DNA from: Haberlea rhodopensis
Lineage: Eukaryota > Streptophyta > Magnoliopsida > Lamiales > Gesneriaceae
Direction: 5' to 3'
Length of the DNA: 64,000 bases
Assembly (NCBI GenBank): GCA_907163345.1
Contig: CAJQUN010000057.1
Coordinates: 3,100,001-3,164,000, forward strand
The position numbers were made by a program, and so were the translations under genes. The notes beneath the pieces are model-generated. The model was not told where the DNA came from, searched no databases, and was given only the letters and a program-made list of their open reading frames with translations. Positions 47,850 to 59,876 of the stretch are shown here, one piece after another (the first letter of the stretch is position 1; each line of letters begins with the position of its first letter).

Positions 47850-49497
47850 ATGGCTAATCTAGCAAAATGAGTTTGCTCAAGGTCAATCGACAAATCGTCC
47901 TCCGCTCTTCACGGGTGATAACTATGGGTATTGGAAAAATAGAATTTCTCTATACAACCAATCCGTAGATTATGACCTGTGGAAGATCATTGTGCAAGGT
48001 CCACACATCCCTTTAAAGGAAGTTGGGGGAATAAGTGTTCTCAAATAAATGGACGATTTCACAAGAGCGGACATTATTTTAATATCTCAAAATGCTAAAG
48101 CTATTAATATTTTGCATTGTGCTTTAGATATGAAGGAGTACAACCGGATCTCAATGTGCTCAACCGCAAAGGAGATATGGGACAAATTACAAAATTGTCA
48201 TGAAGGAACCAACCAAGTGAAGGAGACAAAGATAGATCTACTACAACTCAAATATGAGACATTTGAGATGGAGTCCGGAGAAGAGGTTGATTCAATGTTT
48301 AGAAGGCTCGCCCAAATCATAAACGAGCTCGCCCAACTTGGAGAGAAGTACCCACCAAAACAAATATGAAGAAGAGCTCTAAGAGCCTTGCCAAAAGAAT
48401 GGGATGCCAAGAGGACGGCCATTATCGAATCAAACAAAGGAGAAAGTGCATCTTATGGCCTTTATGAGCTTCATGGCACATTTGTGACCCATGAACTTGA
48501 AGTATCGACAAGGAAATGAATAAAGGAGGATGATAGATCCATAAGGAAGGGGATTGCCTTGGTTGGAAGGAAAGATCAATCCGAGGATGAAGATGATAAT
48601 GATGATGAAGAGATGATCTTGTTCACTAGAAAGTACAAGAAGTTCTTCAACAAACATAACAAGCCAAAGACCTCTAGTGCTACCAAACATGATTCCAAAC
48701 ACGAGGTAACTTGTTATAATTGTCAAGATAAAGGTCATTATGCTAACAAATGTCCTAGGAAGAAGAATGAGGACAAAGGCAAGAAGAAGGCCCTAATAGC
48801 CACATGGAGTGATAGTGACTCCGATGAAGAAGAAGCCACAAATCTTTGTCTAATGGCTCTTGGAGATGAAGATGAAGAGGATGATGATGAGGTACCATCT
48901 TATGATGAATTATTAGATGCTTATAATGAACTCATTGATTGTCTTGGTAAAACCAAGAAGAGCAATAAATTGCTTAAGCTAGACTTGGCTAAGAAAGAAG
49001 AAGAAAATACTACTTTGAAAAATCAAGTGCATGATTTAAAAACATCTTTTGCCAAGTTTAGTGATAGTAGTTTAAAGATGAATGAATTGCTTGGCTTGCA
49101 ACGTTGTAGCTTTGATAAAGCCGGGTTAGGCTTCTCAAGCAAATCAAAAATATTTTCAAGCTTGTTGGCTAAAGCTAAGCATAATTCTCCTACTTGCAAT
49201 TATTGTTGTAAAAATGGCCATACTAAGAATAAATGTAGGTTTGCTAGAATCCAATACCAACCTAACAAGAGGTGGAAATGGATTCCAAAGGTGCCAATGA
49301 AAGCTAACCCTCAAGGACCCAAAAATCAAATGGGTACCAAAGATCCTCCTATTGTTAATTTGTTTTGTAGGGACAACAATGGGATGGAGGATGAAGGCAC
49401 AAACAACTCAAAGGAGGAGATTATCTCATTCACCTCAATAGAGGAAGCACGAGGATTAGGACCAATGACAAGAACGCACTCTTGTCATCGAAGGTAA
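47850..49497 (+). pseudogene. SIRE-like gag with stops
   Basis: It begins MANLA at 47850 and shifts frame within about 20 bp. The UBN2 gag core is recognisable: RPPLFTGDNYGYWK (about 47896), FTRADIILISQNAKAINIL, EIWDKLQNCHEGT, and VDSMFRRLAQIINELAQLG (48291-48345). Two CCHC zinc knuckles: CYNCQDKGHYANKC (48712-48753) and CNYCCKNGHTKNKC (49196-49237), separated by an acidic stretch and a probable coiled coil (KLLKLDLAKKEEENTTLKNQ). In-frame stops are TAA near 48046, TGA at 48367-48369 and TGA near 48518; the two TGA look like CGA-to-TGA or similar transitions. The last part (48559-49497, 312 codons) is open. Confidence 0.8.
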
Positions 49498-50277
49498 AAT
49501 TATTTTATACATTTTAAAAGAGCAATTCAAAATTTCATTGGCACAAATTAATTGTGACTAATAAATAATGAAGCTCAATATTCATTGGTAGTTAAATGCT
49601 TTACCCCTTAGCATGTGCACATATAAATTTTTTGTTGCATGATGTATGCTTATCCTTTTATATTAAGTATCTTGAATTCAAATTTGAATATGCTATGTGA
49701 AAATGTGAAATTATGTGATTAAGCATGCTATAATTGTTTAGATGCTCTATCTTTGATATAATGCTATCATGATTTCAATAAATTTATCAAATGGTGCTTT
49801 GAGAATTTCAATGTTTATTGGGCATGAGTGCATGAACTCTTGGTAGAACATAAGCACACTTTACAACATTTAGAATTCATTGTTGATTGCCTTAAACGCA
49901 TGTTTGTATTCCTCAAAATGATTTAATCTAATGCTTGTTATAGCTATTACATGCTTGATGAGGAACATGGGTAAAATTGTTAAAATATGGCTATGTGTCA
50001 ACATATACTTATGCTATGTTTATTTAAATTTTGTACTTTTTGATTATCACAAAAATGGGGAGAATTTTGTGATAAACTTGAAGCTTAATACATGCATAGT
50101 TTAAGGGGGAGAGCTTGTGTATGCATGGTTTGAGGGGGAGAGTTGGTTGTTGTATGATTTACTTGGTAATCTTGTATGTGCTATGCAATTGTTAAGGGGG
50201 AGTCATGTTTACTCACATTTCATGCATATTACATATTCAAGTTTACCAAGTTTTGTGATCATCAAAAAGGGGGAGAT
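49498..50277 (+). mobile_element. 3' noncoding region with four polypurine tracts
   Basis: Gag is followed directly by 780 bp without coding sequence; pol is absent. Purine tracts of the type aagggggag occur at about 50102, 50142, 50193 and 50266, the last one next to the LTR. Such multiple tracts are an established Sirevirus trait. Confidence 0.75.
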
Positions 50278-51509
50278 TGTTGAGCCTTAAACGCATGGTT
50301 GTGTTTAATACTTTAATTTATCCCCGGATTATTTTTGAGTTTTGATGATCAACAAAACTTGTGTTTGTTATACTAATGTGTCTACTTAGTGTACATGTGT
50401 ATTGATTGAAAGTGGATTGATTGAAGAAAATCAAGTATGCAAAATCTGGGCCGGATCGCCCCAGGCGATGGTGATCATCGCCCCAGGCGATGGCAGCCAG
50501 GTGGGGCATCACCACGCACATCGACAGAGGCAACGCCGAGGCTCGCGTGCAGTGGGAGTTCGCCCGAGGCGATGCGTTGAACGCCTGAGGCGATGTGTGC
50601 ATCGTTTGAGGCGATGAAGATTTTGGACCAGCTGAGGCTACGACATTTATTTTCAGTGGTTTATGCTGATAGTTGGGGCATGGCGATGGTGATCGCGTGA
50701 GGTGATGTCTGAGGCGATCGAGGAGTGATTTCATCCTTTTGTGTAGCAACGGCTAGTAGGAGCCTTGGGGGCCTCCTACACTATAAATATGGATGCTTTG
50801 GAGCATTTTGAAGACAAGAAACAAGCCTACAAACTTCTACAAAGCTTTGCTTATTCAAAATTCATATAGCTTTGCAATCTCCATACATTGTTGTTGTATT
50901 GGAGTTTGTGATTCTTTTATTTTGTGTGAGTCTTGTTTTCTTCGTGTTGGTACACCATGAAGGTGTTGGTTGAGTTATTGTAAGGTCCTCCAACACCGAC
51001 GCAAGTTGGAAATTGCAAAGTCATCAACAAGTAAAAGTTGGTGCATGTGTTGTGGCTATCCTTGGAGCTCTTAAGGCCAAGAAGACTCGTGAAGAGTGTT
51101 GGTAACTCGAGAAGAGTTTTTGTGTGGCTATCCTTGGAGCCCTTAAGGCCAAGAAGACTCGTGAAGAGTGTTGTGCTCGGGAAGAGCTTTGTGTACTCGG
51201 GAAGAGTTGTATTATGGCTAACTTGGAGCCCTCAAGGCCAAGATCATTCGTTCTAGTGGAACCTCGGTTGGAAGTTATCTAGCCGGGAAGAGGAGACGTA
51301 GGCGATTCATCGCCGAACTTCTATAACAAATACTCTTGTCTTTTACCGCTTTATTACATTACGCATTTATTTATTTATTTACTTCTGCATTTCTTTTAGT
51401 TATCGATTGACTTAAGTCTTCCGCTTCGCAAACTCTTTTATTTTGCAAACTCATTTTAAAAAGCTAAAGTAGCCAAGGAACCTCATTCACCCCCTCTTCG
51501 GTTCCAACC
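50278..51509 (+). mobile_element. 3' LTR of the SIRE-like element
   Basis: 1232 bp, TGTTGAGCC to GGTTCCAAC(C). The last base of the terminal CA is mutated to C. The first 450 bp are rich in 'gaggcgatg' and 'ccaggcgatgg' words (50455-50720), part of which is missing from the left LTR. Confidence 0.85.
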
Positions 51510-52355
51510 AAAGCTATGGCATTCGAGCGAGCGATCGGTCACATTCAGTGATCGATCGCTACATGAACCGCCTACACATTCCCCTGTTTCAGCGATCGAT
51601 CGGTACCTCTACCGATCAATCGGTCGACAACAGAAATCCAATACCATGGGGATTTCATGTCTATCTTCTAGGTGCTTCTCATACACCACACTTCGTAACA
51701 TTAAAACTTGTTACATGCAAACTCTAGCATCATAAAAACATGTTTCCTTCATTACACAACTAAATTCTTTGCATGCTAGCAACTAATAATTCCAACCATG
51801 ATACTTTTGGAGTTCACTTCACACAACTCATAGGTAACTACATAGACATGCTTATAAACATCAATTCCTTACCAAATATGTTCAATTCCAAGTAAAAGAC
51901 TTGTTTCCAAGTTGATATCCCAACCAAAGATTCAAGAACACTTGAGAGGAGTGTGTAGAGAATTACTATGTGAGTTATGGTGAAGTGTGAGTTTAAAATA
52001 TGATTTTGAAGTTAAATCACATGCTTTTCAAATTCAAATGAAATCTCCATGCACATCACATGCTAACTCAAACTCAAATGCATATCCAACTCATGTCTAC
52101 TTGTTATTTAATTACATATCATCTTTCCTCATCATGTATCCTTGCTACAGTTGCTACAACCACTAGCTTTCTGTGTTAAATTAATACATGAGTGTATGCA
52201 TGTATTCACTAGTCTCCACTCAACAACTAAGCATACACTTGTGTGTATTCACCATACTCGATTCAACCCGACCTTGAATCCATATCCGGCCATAATTCTC
52301 ACGTAATTACGCCATAATCATACTAAACAAGTATGAGTCATATCGAGGCATTACA

Positions 52356-52432
52356 GAAATTGATAATGATGTTGTATTTGAGAAGCTAAAAGAGTATGAT
52401 GATGAAACTGTGAAGGCGCGGATAGAAGTAAT
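52356..52432 (+). other. 77-bp island between two LTRs
   Basis: One frame is open and protein-like (EIDNDVVFEKLKEYDDETVK). It could be a scrap of a coding exon or of element internal sequence. It is too short to identify. Confidence 0.25.
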
Positions 52433-53042
52433 TGTTGGTTTCATAAACCGATTTTAAGTTTATAATGCGTAAGCTTGGTATATCTCGAATCGCGTACTTT
52501 AACAATTCCTCAAAATTGTTATCGGCGAACAATATCTAGATTGAGTTAATAACTTAAATAACAAGGGTTGATTATTATACATTTGATGAGTATGACCAAA
52601 GAGTTCGAAAAACAGGATCATTGACACCGTAGATCTTCAACGCCTACTCTCCGGTACAAATGAACGGACGTGTGGGCGTCCCCTTTTTTTTTTCTTTGAT
52701 ATCGCAAAAGAATTAGCTCTACATCATTTAATCTTCCTATATATAATTCTATTCTCAACCTTTGAGAAAGAAAGAAAATAAATTTATAGATTTCTTTAGA
52801 CATTTTAAGAAATCTCATTTCCTTAAAATCTCATGATCTCTCATATCATCTCATCTTTGTATTTATATCATATATACAAATATTCACTACTCAATCCATA
52901 ATTATTCACCTCCCTATTTTGAGGAAGGTGATGGACGTGAGTTGTGGAGGAGATATCTCCTCCACAATTCAATCCATTTTCCTTTTACATATTTATATAT
53001 CAAATATATATAAATATCTCGCATTCCATTATATTATAGAAT

Positions 53043-53134
<92 letters not shown>

Positions 53135-54601
53135 CCAACAGAATTGGTTGTCTTGAATCGTGGATCTACTCCACAAATCCATCAATCTACCCTTTTATTG
53201 CATATATATACACATATATTTGCCAACAATATTGATATCAATTCCCTCCTTTTTAGAGAAGATGATTGACATGAATAGTGGATGATATTTTATCTCCTCC
53301 ATAATTAAAATAATATTACTTTTAAATTTAAATGTTTATCCAATAAACATTTAAGAAGGTAAACAGCAATAAATCAAAACTTATTAGGTGGAATCAATTA
53401 TATTTTGTGATCTTCATCACAAAATAATATGTATCATGTTATCTTAAATTCAATTGACTCCAAATCAATTGATTTGGAGAAAATACAAATCTTGATACAA
53501 AATAAATTATAAAAGCACATAATTTTCTTTATAATTTTATCCACCAAAATATGTATGTGTAGCAACTTAAAATTCAATAATTTTAAGTAGATTAATCTAA
53601 TGTTTTTATCATAAATGTTCAAAAGTAGTCCGGAGATGGCATGGGGAACTATGGAGCTATAATATCAAGCTTCAATAATATTGAAAATAAATTAAACTCT
53701 TTAATTATAGTATCAATATTATTAATTCCAAAGTTACTCCACTATAAACTTGGAATTGCACTCTTGAATTATAGATATAAAATTACTCAAGAATAATGAA
53801 TAGTCCATTGATATAATCATTACATATAAATCGATCACCCATAAACGATTCATAATCAAAGCTAGGTTATTTCCGCAAATCTCTTTAATTATATCTTTCT
53901 CCTTAAGTCCACTGATTCTCTAATGAATATATTTTATGATCTAATCATATATTGAGCGGTCTTATTATTCAAGCCTTGAATCAACACTTAAGGGGACCGT
54001 TCATCTGATTTCTTATTGAAGGAATGGATTTCATCTTGTATATTAATATTCCCAGGTATTCATTTTATCGTATTTCCAATATACCAAAAAAGTTGACACT
54101 ATCTTATTTGTGTTATTACTCGATATGTCAAAAAATACAACATTATAAATAGGAGTTTATTAATTACTCAGCATTAAGATCGACTCATATATGACCATCA
54201 CTGATTAATATTGAATACTCTATGTGATGACGAAAATTACTAGAGATCAAAATCAATTGTGCTCTAGTTCTATATAATCAAATTATATAAAGCGCCTTCA
54301 TTCCAATAATCTCATTATTAACAATCCAGATAAGATCGTTTCATTCATAATGTAATGAACTGCGCTAATAATTTTAAATTAAAGATTCTCAACTTTAATT
54401 TCTAACTACGGACAAATTTATATTATTATACTTTAAATATTATCCTGTTGTATGTAACACTTATATACAATATTAAAGTCACATAATAATAATCTAGAGA
54501 TTTTCGATATTTATAAAGCATCTATAACATGTCTGCAAAAATAACATTGAAATATTTCTCAAATAAAAGGAATTCATTGTTTATGTGCATATATCCCAAC
54601 A
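52433..54601 (-). mobile_element. 3' LTR of a second copia element (minus strand), 2169 bp
   Basis: On the minus strand it starts TGTTGGGATATATGC at 54601, preceded by the polypurine tract AGCAAGTGGGAGAT, and ends ...AAACCAACA at 52433. TGTTGG/CCAACA form the terminal inverted repeat. It contains an (AT)n run and a (TAA)n run, listed separately. The start and tract resemble Angela/Tork elements. The target duplication partner is outside the window. Confidence 0.75.
53047..53132. repeat. (AT)n and (TAA)n microsatellite
   Basis: About 54 bp of AT repeats running directly into about 30 bp of TAA repeats, inside the copia LTR. Confidence 0.95.
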
Positions 54602-57600
54602 ATCTCCCACTTGCTCTTAAAACAAATGTGACATATTTTAAGCCCCATCCCTTCAAGTTGTTGCTCAAAACTCCGAGCCGGTAATGTCTTAGTAAATGGA
54701 TCAGATATATTGTTTGCTGAAGCGATCTTTTTAACTGGGACATCTCCTCTATTGACAACATCTCTTGTCAAGTGGAACTTTCGCTCTATGTGCTTTCCTT
54801 TTCAGTGATTCCTTGGTTCTTTGGCATTGGCCACTGCTCCACTGTTATCACAATATAGTTTAATTGGTTCATGCATGTCTGAAACGACTTCCAGATCTTT
54901 CAAGAATTCACGAAGCCAAACTGCCTATTTAGCCGCTTCACAAGCTGCTACGTACTCAGCCTCCATGGTTGAATCAGCAACACAAGTTTGCTTGACACTC
55001 CTCCATATAATGGCTCCAGTTCCCAAAGTGAACGCCGCATCAGATGTAGATTTACGAGAGTCCCTATCTGATTGGAAATCAGAATATGTATATCCAATAG
55101 GAACCAAATTCCCACCAAAATATACTAACATATAGTTTCTCGTCCTTTTCAGATATTTGAGTATATGCTTTACTCCCACCCAATGATCTAATCCTCTGGT
55201 ATCGACTAACCACTCCCACTGCAAAGCATATGTCAGGTATTGTACATAACATTGCATACATAAGACTACCAACTGCTGATGCATAAGGAATTCGTCTCAT
55301 ATTCTCTTCTTCTTGAGGTGTTTTAGGACACTGCTCTTTAGAGAAATAAACTCCATGTATAGAAGGTAAATTACCTTTCTTGGAGTTTTGCATCGTAAAT
55401 CTGACAAGAACCTTGTCAATGTATGATGCTTGAGACAATGCCATAAGCTTATTCTTGCGATCTCCAATAATTTTGATCCCAAGAATATAGCTTGCTTCTC
55501 TCAAATCTTTCATTTTAAATTGGTTGGCTAGCCAATCTTTATCTTAGATAAAGATCCTTCATCATTTCCAATGAGTAGAATGTCATCGACTTAAAGAACT
55601 AAGAAGACCACTTTATCTCCATTTATTTGCTTATAGATACAAGGTTCACCTAAGTTTTGACGAAAACCACAAGACTTTATTGCTTCATCAAATCTGATGT
55701 TCCAAGATCTAGAAGCCTGCTTAAGTCCATAAATAGATATTTGCAGCTTCCAGACTTTATGATCTTGGCCTTGAACCACGAAACCATCTGATTGAACCAT
55801 ATAAATGGTTTCCTCAAGATGGCCATTCAAAAAAGGTCTTAACATCCATTTACCATATCTCATAATCATAATGAGTAGCAATGGATAAGAGAATCCGGAT
55901 GGATTTGAGCATGACTACTGGTGAATACGTATCCTCATAGTCTACTCGTTCCTTTTGGGTAAAACCCTTGGCCACCAACATAGCCTTGAAAGTCTCCACT
56001 TTCGCATCGGGTCCTCTCTTTCTCTTATAGATCCATTTGCAACCAATAGGTTTAACACATTCAGGTAGATCTACAAGTTCCCAACTGAATTAGAGTACAT
56101 AAACTCCATTTCAATTTTCATGGCTTCCAGCCATTTTCTTGATCAATATCACCCATTGCCATCTTGTATGTCAATGGATCATCATCACCTCCATCAGTGA
56201 CTGCAACTTGTGCTTCTCCTTATTTACGATAGCGGACGGGCAATCTTATTTCCCTTCTACTACGTCGTGGTGGTTGTGGTATTGTTTGATCTATTGTAGT
56301 GGTCTCCACTCTTTGTCGCTCAACAACTCTTGTTGGCATGGGGCTGATCTCATCAGCTAGCAACTCTTCCAGAACTACTTTGCTTCTGGATTTGAAATCT
56401 GTCATATAGTTATGCTCAAGAAAAGTAGCATTCGTCGACACAAACACTATGTTTTTAGTAGCACTATAAAACATGCCTCCTCTTGTCCCTTTTGGATAGC
56501 CCACAAAATGCATACTTCTGAACGAAGATCCAACTTTACAGTCTTTCCCTTTAATACATGTGTTGGACACCCCCATATGCAGATATGTCTCAAACTAGAT
56601 TTGCGATCATTCCACAACTCTAGAGGAGTTTTAAGGACTGACTTACATGGAACAATATTCAAAATATATACAACTGTTTGCAGCGTATAACCCCAAAATG
56701 AGTTAGGCAGAGAAGAATAACTTAACATTGATCTCATCAGGTCAAGCAAAGTTCGATTCTTCTATCGGCTATACCATTTTGTTGTGGTGTCCCAGGTGCC
56801 GTGAGCTGTGACAATATTCCATTCTCAATCAAGTGTTCCTTGAATTCATAATCCATGTACTCGCCTCCTCGATCTAATCAAAGGGTTTTGATTGATTTGC
56901 TGAGTTGATTTTCTACTTCAGCACGAAATTGCTTGAACTTTTCAAAAGATTCAGACTTTTTTTGCATCAGGTATGCATATCTGTATCTTGAATAATCATC
57001 AATGATTGTGATTAAATATGCATAGCCTCCTCTTGCTTTGACATTCAAAGGTCCAAATACATCGGAATGTATAATATCTAGAGGTGATTTAGCTCTTTCA
57101 CCTTTAGCCGAAAATTGTCTTTTTGTCATTTTCCCTTCTAGACAAGATTCACAGACTGCTAAAGTGCCAACCTTTAGCTATTTCAAAGGATCATCATTTA
57201 CTATTCTTTCTATCCTATCTATATTAGTATGACCAAGCCTTAAATGCCACAAATATGTGTCATTATTTGCATTAGAAATCTTTCTTCTTTTGGGGGTTGG
57301 TTCAGCGACTTTGCACATTTTGGTTGAAGTAAATTATGAGAAATTTGTTTAACAAAAGATAGACCATTCTCAACATAACCAGAACAAATATTCATGCCAT
57401 TCTTATTAATTGAAACAGAGTCAATATCAAAAGAAACTGAAATAAATTGTTCATGCAACTTCAAAACTGAAATCAAATTGCGTTTGAATCTAGGATAAAA
57501 TAAGCATTGTCTAAAATCAAATATTTATTATTATTAAACGACAATCATACTGTCCCAACCGCTGTCGCTGATAAACTTTCCCCACTGCCAACTCTCATCA

Positions 57601-58576
57601 TGAAAGCTCCTTCTTTAAGATCCCTGGACGACTCCAGCATCTGTAAAGAAACACAAACATGGTTAGATGCTCATGAATCAACTATCTAGTTTGAGAAATC
57701 ATTCTCAAGTAAACATGTTTCCATGACTAGTAAATCAAATTTACCTTGTTTCTTCTTATGTTTCAGCTCATCGAGGTACTTCTTACAGTTCCTTTTCCAA
57801 TGGCCATCTATGTTGCAATGGAAACATTTTCCCTTAGGTTTAGGTTCAGCACCATTCCCTTTCTGCTTTTGGATCTTTTACTTGCCCTTTGTCTTTCCCA
57901 CATTTTTCTTCTTGTTATGCTTTGAAGAAGAAGCCCTCCCTACAATTATATTAGCCTCATCAACATTTGCCTTGCCACCCTTATCATCTATGAGAGTTTC
58001 ATAAGTTTGTAGTTCATTCAGGAGTTCTGTCATGTTATAAATCCTATGATTCATGACATAGTTTGTTCTGAATTGGAGGAACGTGGGAGAAAGTGTCTCC
58101 AGAATCATGTCAACTTGAGTCTTTTCATCAATATTTGCACCATTGAGTTCAGTCTTATTAAAATGATTAATCATTTTGAGCACATGCTCGCGAACTGACG
58201 AACCATTCTTCATTTTACAGTTCATAACTGCTTTCACATCTTCATGACGAGCTTGCTCAGAGGGGCGTCCAAACATTTGTTGCAGAGATTCCATAATCTC
58301 TTTAGCAGTTTGGTAGGCCTCATGCTTAGCTCTAAGGACTCCATTCATCGCCGCTAATGGGTAGCAACGAGCCTTATTGTTTTCAACAATCCAATTGTTT
58401 TACCCTTCTGAGTTCGCCCTAGATCCATTGGCTGGAGGCACCGGAGGACAATCCTCCTTAAGGACACAGTGGTAGTTTTCATTGATCAAGAGAATATTCA
58501 TGTTGCTTTTCCATTTAATAAATTTTTCACCAGTTAAAATTTGAGATGAGAGAAGAGTAGCAATCGGGTTTGACAT
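54602..58576 (-). pseudogene. Second copia gag-pol, heavily decayed
   Basis: The start is probably the ATG at 58576 (MSNPIATLLSSQ). Pieces in order on the minus strand: UBN2 gag (58570-57880), zinc knuckle CFHCNIDGHWKRNC (about 57836-57795), a protease/pre-integrase area with many breaks (57700-57200), integrase core (IHSDVFGPLNV, 57075; later the NSFWGYTLQT and LELWNDR pieces), reverse transcriptase (SIYGLKQASRSWN near 55730, MKDLREASYILGIKI near 55510), and RNase H (VADSTMEAEYVAACEA, near 54970). At least eight frame changes or stops are needed to join them. It is clearly older than the Angela-type element at 8305 and belongs to the same broad Tork/Angela side of copia. Confidence 0.8.
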
Positions 58577-58914
58577 TTTGCTCGCTGAAATGAGAAATAT
58601 TTTCAATTTATATAATTGCATAAATAACACATAATAAGTAAAGGCAAAGTAATATAATGCAAGAGTGCACACATGTTAATACACCACAATTAAATGTCGC
58701 CATAGGGTAGGTCAAATAGTTGTTAATTATAATGAGACTTTCTCAATTAAAATGCTATCTAAAATATCTCATATTTCTAGCATGTTTTAATTTCCTTAAA
58801 TGTTTTTGGTTAAGAAGACGATTAGCTAATTTAATCATCTCTTTATCAGTGTAACCCACCGTACTTAATTTAGTAATTGCTCCGTAGGGTAGGTCAATTT
58901 TTAAAATACATATT
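58577..58914 (-). mobile_element. Part of the 5' leader of the second copia element
   Basis: Noncoding sequence upstream of gag with the phrase 'tagggtaggtcaa' twice (58703 and 58886). The leader is cut at 58914 by the Tat-type element, so the primer site and 5' LTR should lie beyond the right edge of the window. Confidence 0.55.
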
Positions 58915-59537
58915 TGATGTGATCCGTGATTTTCGAATATAAGGTAGAATAAGGTGCTAAAGGAAAATAACGATAAACACACCAAGATTTTTACGTGGAA
59001 AACCCTCAAATTGAGAGAAAAACCACGGGACCTAGTCCAGTATAAAACTTCACTATAAAACGTTGATGACTTACAAGACTCTCTGGACACAAAAAATAAT
59101 TGTTCAATGACTTACACAAACTGTTTATAAAAATAACAGAAAAGACCGAACAGACATAAATTTGCTCTCTTCGGAGTCTTTTTGCCCAGAAAAATCCAAC
59201 CTCTTCTGTGATGATATCTGCGGGTATTTATAGGACTGTTCCTAGTGATTGGCTCGCGGGAGATCCGGAACACGATGTCCTCTGATCGTGGCTTAACTGG
59301 AGCCCCACACGTTCGAGAAATCCGCGCCCCATTATTGCACGTTCATTCACGCCGGTTAATTTGTTAGTTATTCCCGGGTCTTCCGCTAATCTTTGACCAG
59401 AAAACCGAGGAGGGTTAGCAGCTGTTCGGTACAAACCCTGCTCGGTGCTTTCCGTTCGGTGTACTCTGTTCGGTATATGTCTTTGTTCGGCCCTTGAGGG
59501 ATTTTACCCGAGGAGGTCAATATATCATATGACATCA
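58915..59537 (-). mobile_element. 3' LTR of the Tat-type element, 623 bp
   Basis: On the minus strand it starts TGATGTCATATG at 59537 after the purine tract CTTTAGGGGGGTGAGG (59538-59553) and ends ACATCA at 58915. TGATGT/ACATCA is a perfect 6-bp terminal inverted repeat. Confidence 0.78.
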
Positions 59538-59760
59538 CCTCACCCCCCTAAAGTAAAGCAAGACGAGACTTTTGAAGTCTTGTTTTATTGTCTTCGGGTA
59601 AAATCCCAAACTTAACCTGCTCGGGATATTTTTGCCGCCCTTTTTTCCCGCCCAAATATTTCAAATGCCGCGCGACGTTTCATTTCCCGAGGCTCCTTTA
59701 TAACCGTCCATTCCCTTATTTTTGGACGGTAAAGATTAAATGACTGTTCACATGGTCCCC

Positions 59761-59776
59761 GCTATAAATACCCCTC
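59761..59776 (+). promoter_or_regulatory. TATA-like box before the antisense ORF
   Basis: 'gctataaatacccc' 103-115 bp before the ATG at 59877, in a C/T-rich context that would serve as a leader. The placement is right for a plant promoter. Activity is not shown. Confidence 0.45.
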
Positions 59777-59876
59777 CTTTTTCTTCATTTGTCCTTACTT
59801 TGCTGAATTTTGCTTCCGAGCTAGCACCAGACGATCGAACGACTTTCCCCAGCAGTCCTTTTTTAATCACCTAAGT

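Larger units (their letters stand above)
46952..51509 (+). mobile_element. SIRE-like Ty1/copia element, gag only, 4.56 kb
   Basis: LTRs at 46952-47801 and 50278-51509, initiator-Met primer site at 47804, gag at 47850-49497, repeated polypurine tracts before the right LTR, and no pol. The target duplication is aaagt (46947-46951) against aaagc (51510-51514). The left LTR lacks about 390 bp present in the right one. Sireviruses are known for long gag with two zinc knuckles and for several polypurine tracts in a row; both are present. Without pol it depends on other elements to move. Confidence 0.85.
45959..52355 (+). mobile_element. Ty3/gypsy 3' LTR, split by a copia insertion
   Basis: It begins TGTGGGGTCCTCG after a polypurine tract and ends CGAGGCATTACA at 52355. 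The sequence is interrupted at 46951 by the SIRE-like element and resumes at 51510, giving a net LTR of about 1.83 kb. GCGATCGATCGC-type palindromes lie on both sides of the insertion (46841-46923; 51530-51630). The right-hand target duplication cannot be checked because the left part of the element is missing. Confidence 0.7.

Noticed and set aside
47321..51256. Two near-identical 72-aa ORFs (47321-47539 and 51038-51256) as a gene pair
   Set aside because: Both lie at the same place in the two LTRs of the SIRE-like element and reflect a repeated ggctatccttggagccc unit.
53041..53269. Ile/Tyr repeat protein at 52919-53269
   Set aside because: It is the translation of an (AT)n/(TAA)n microsatellite in a copia LTR.
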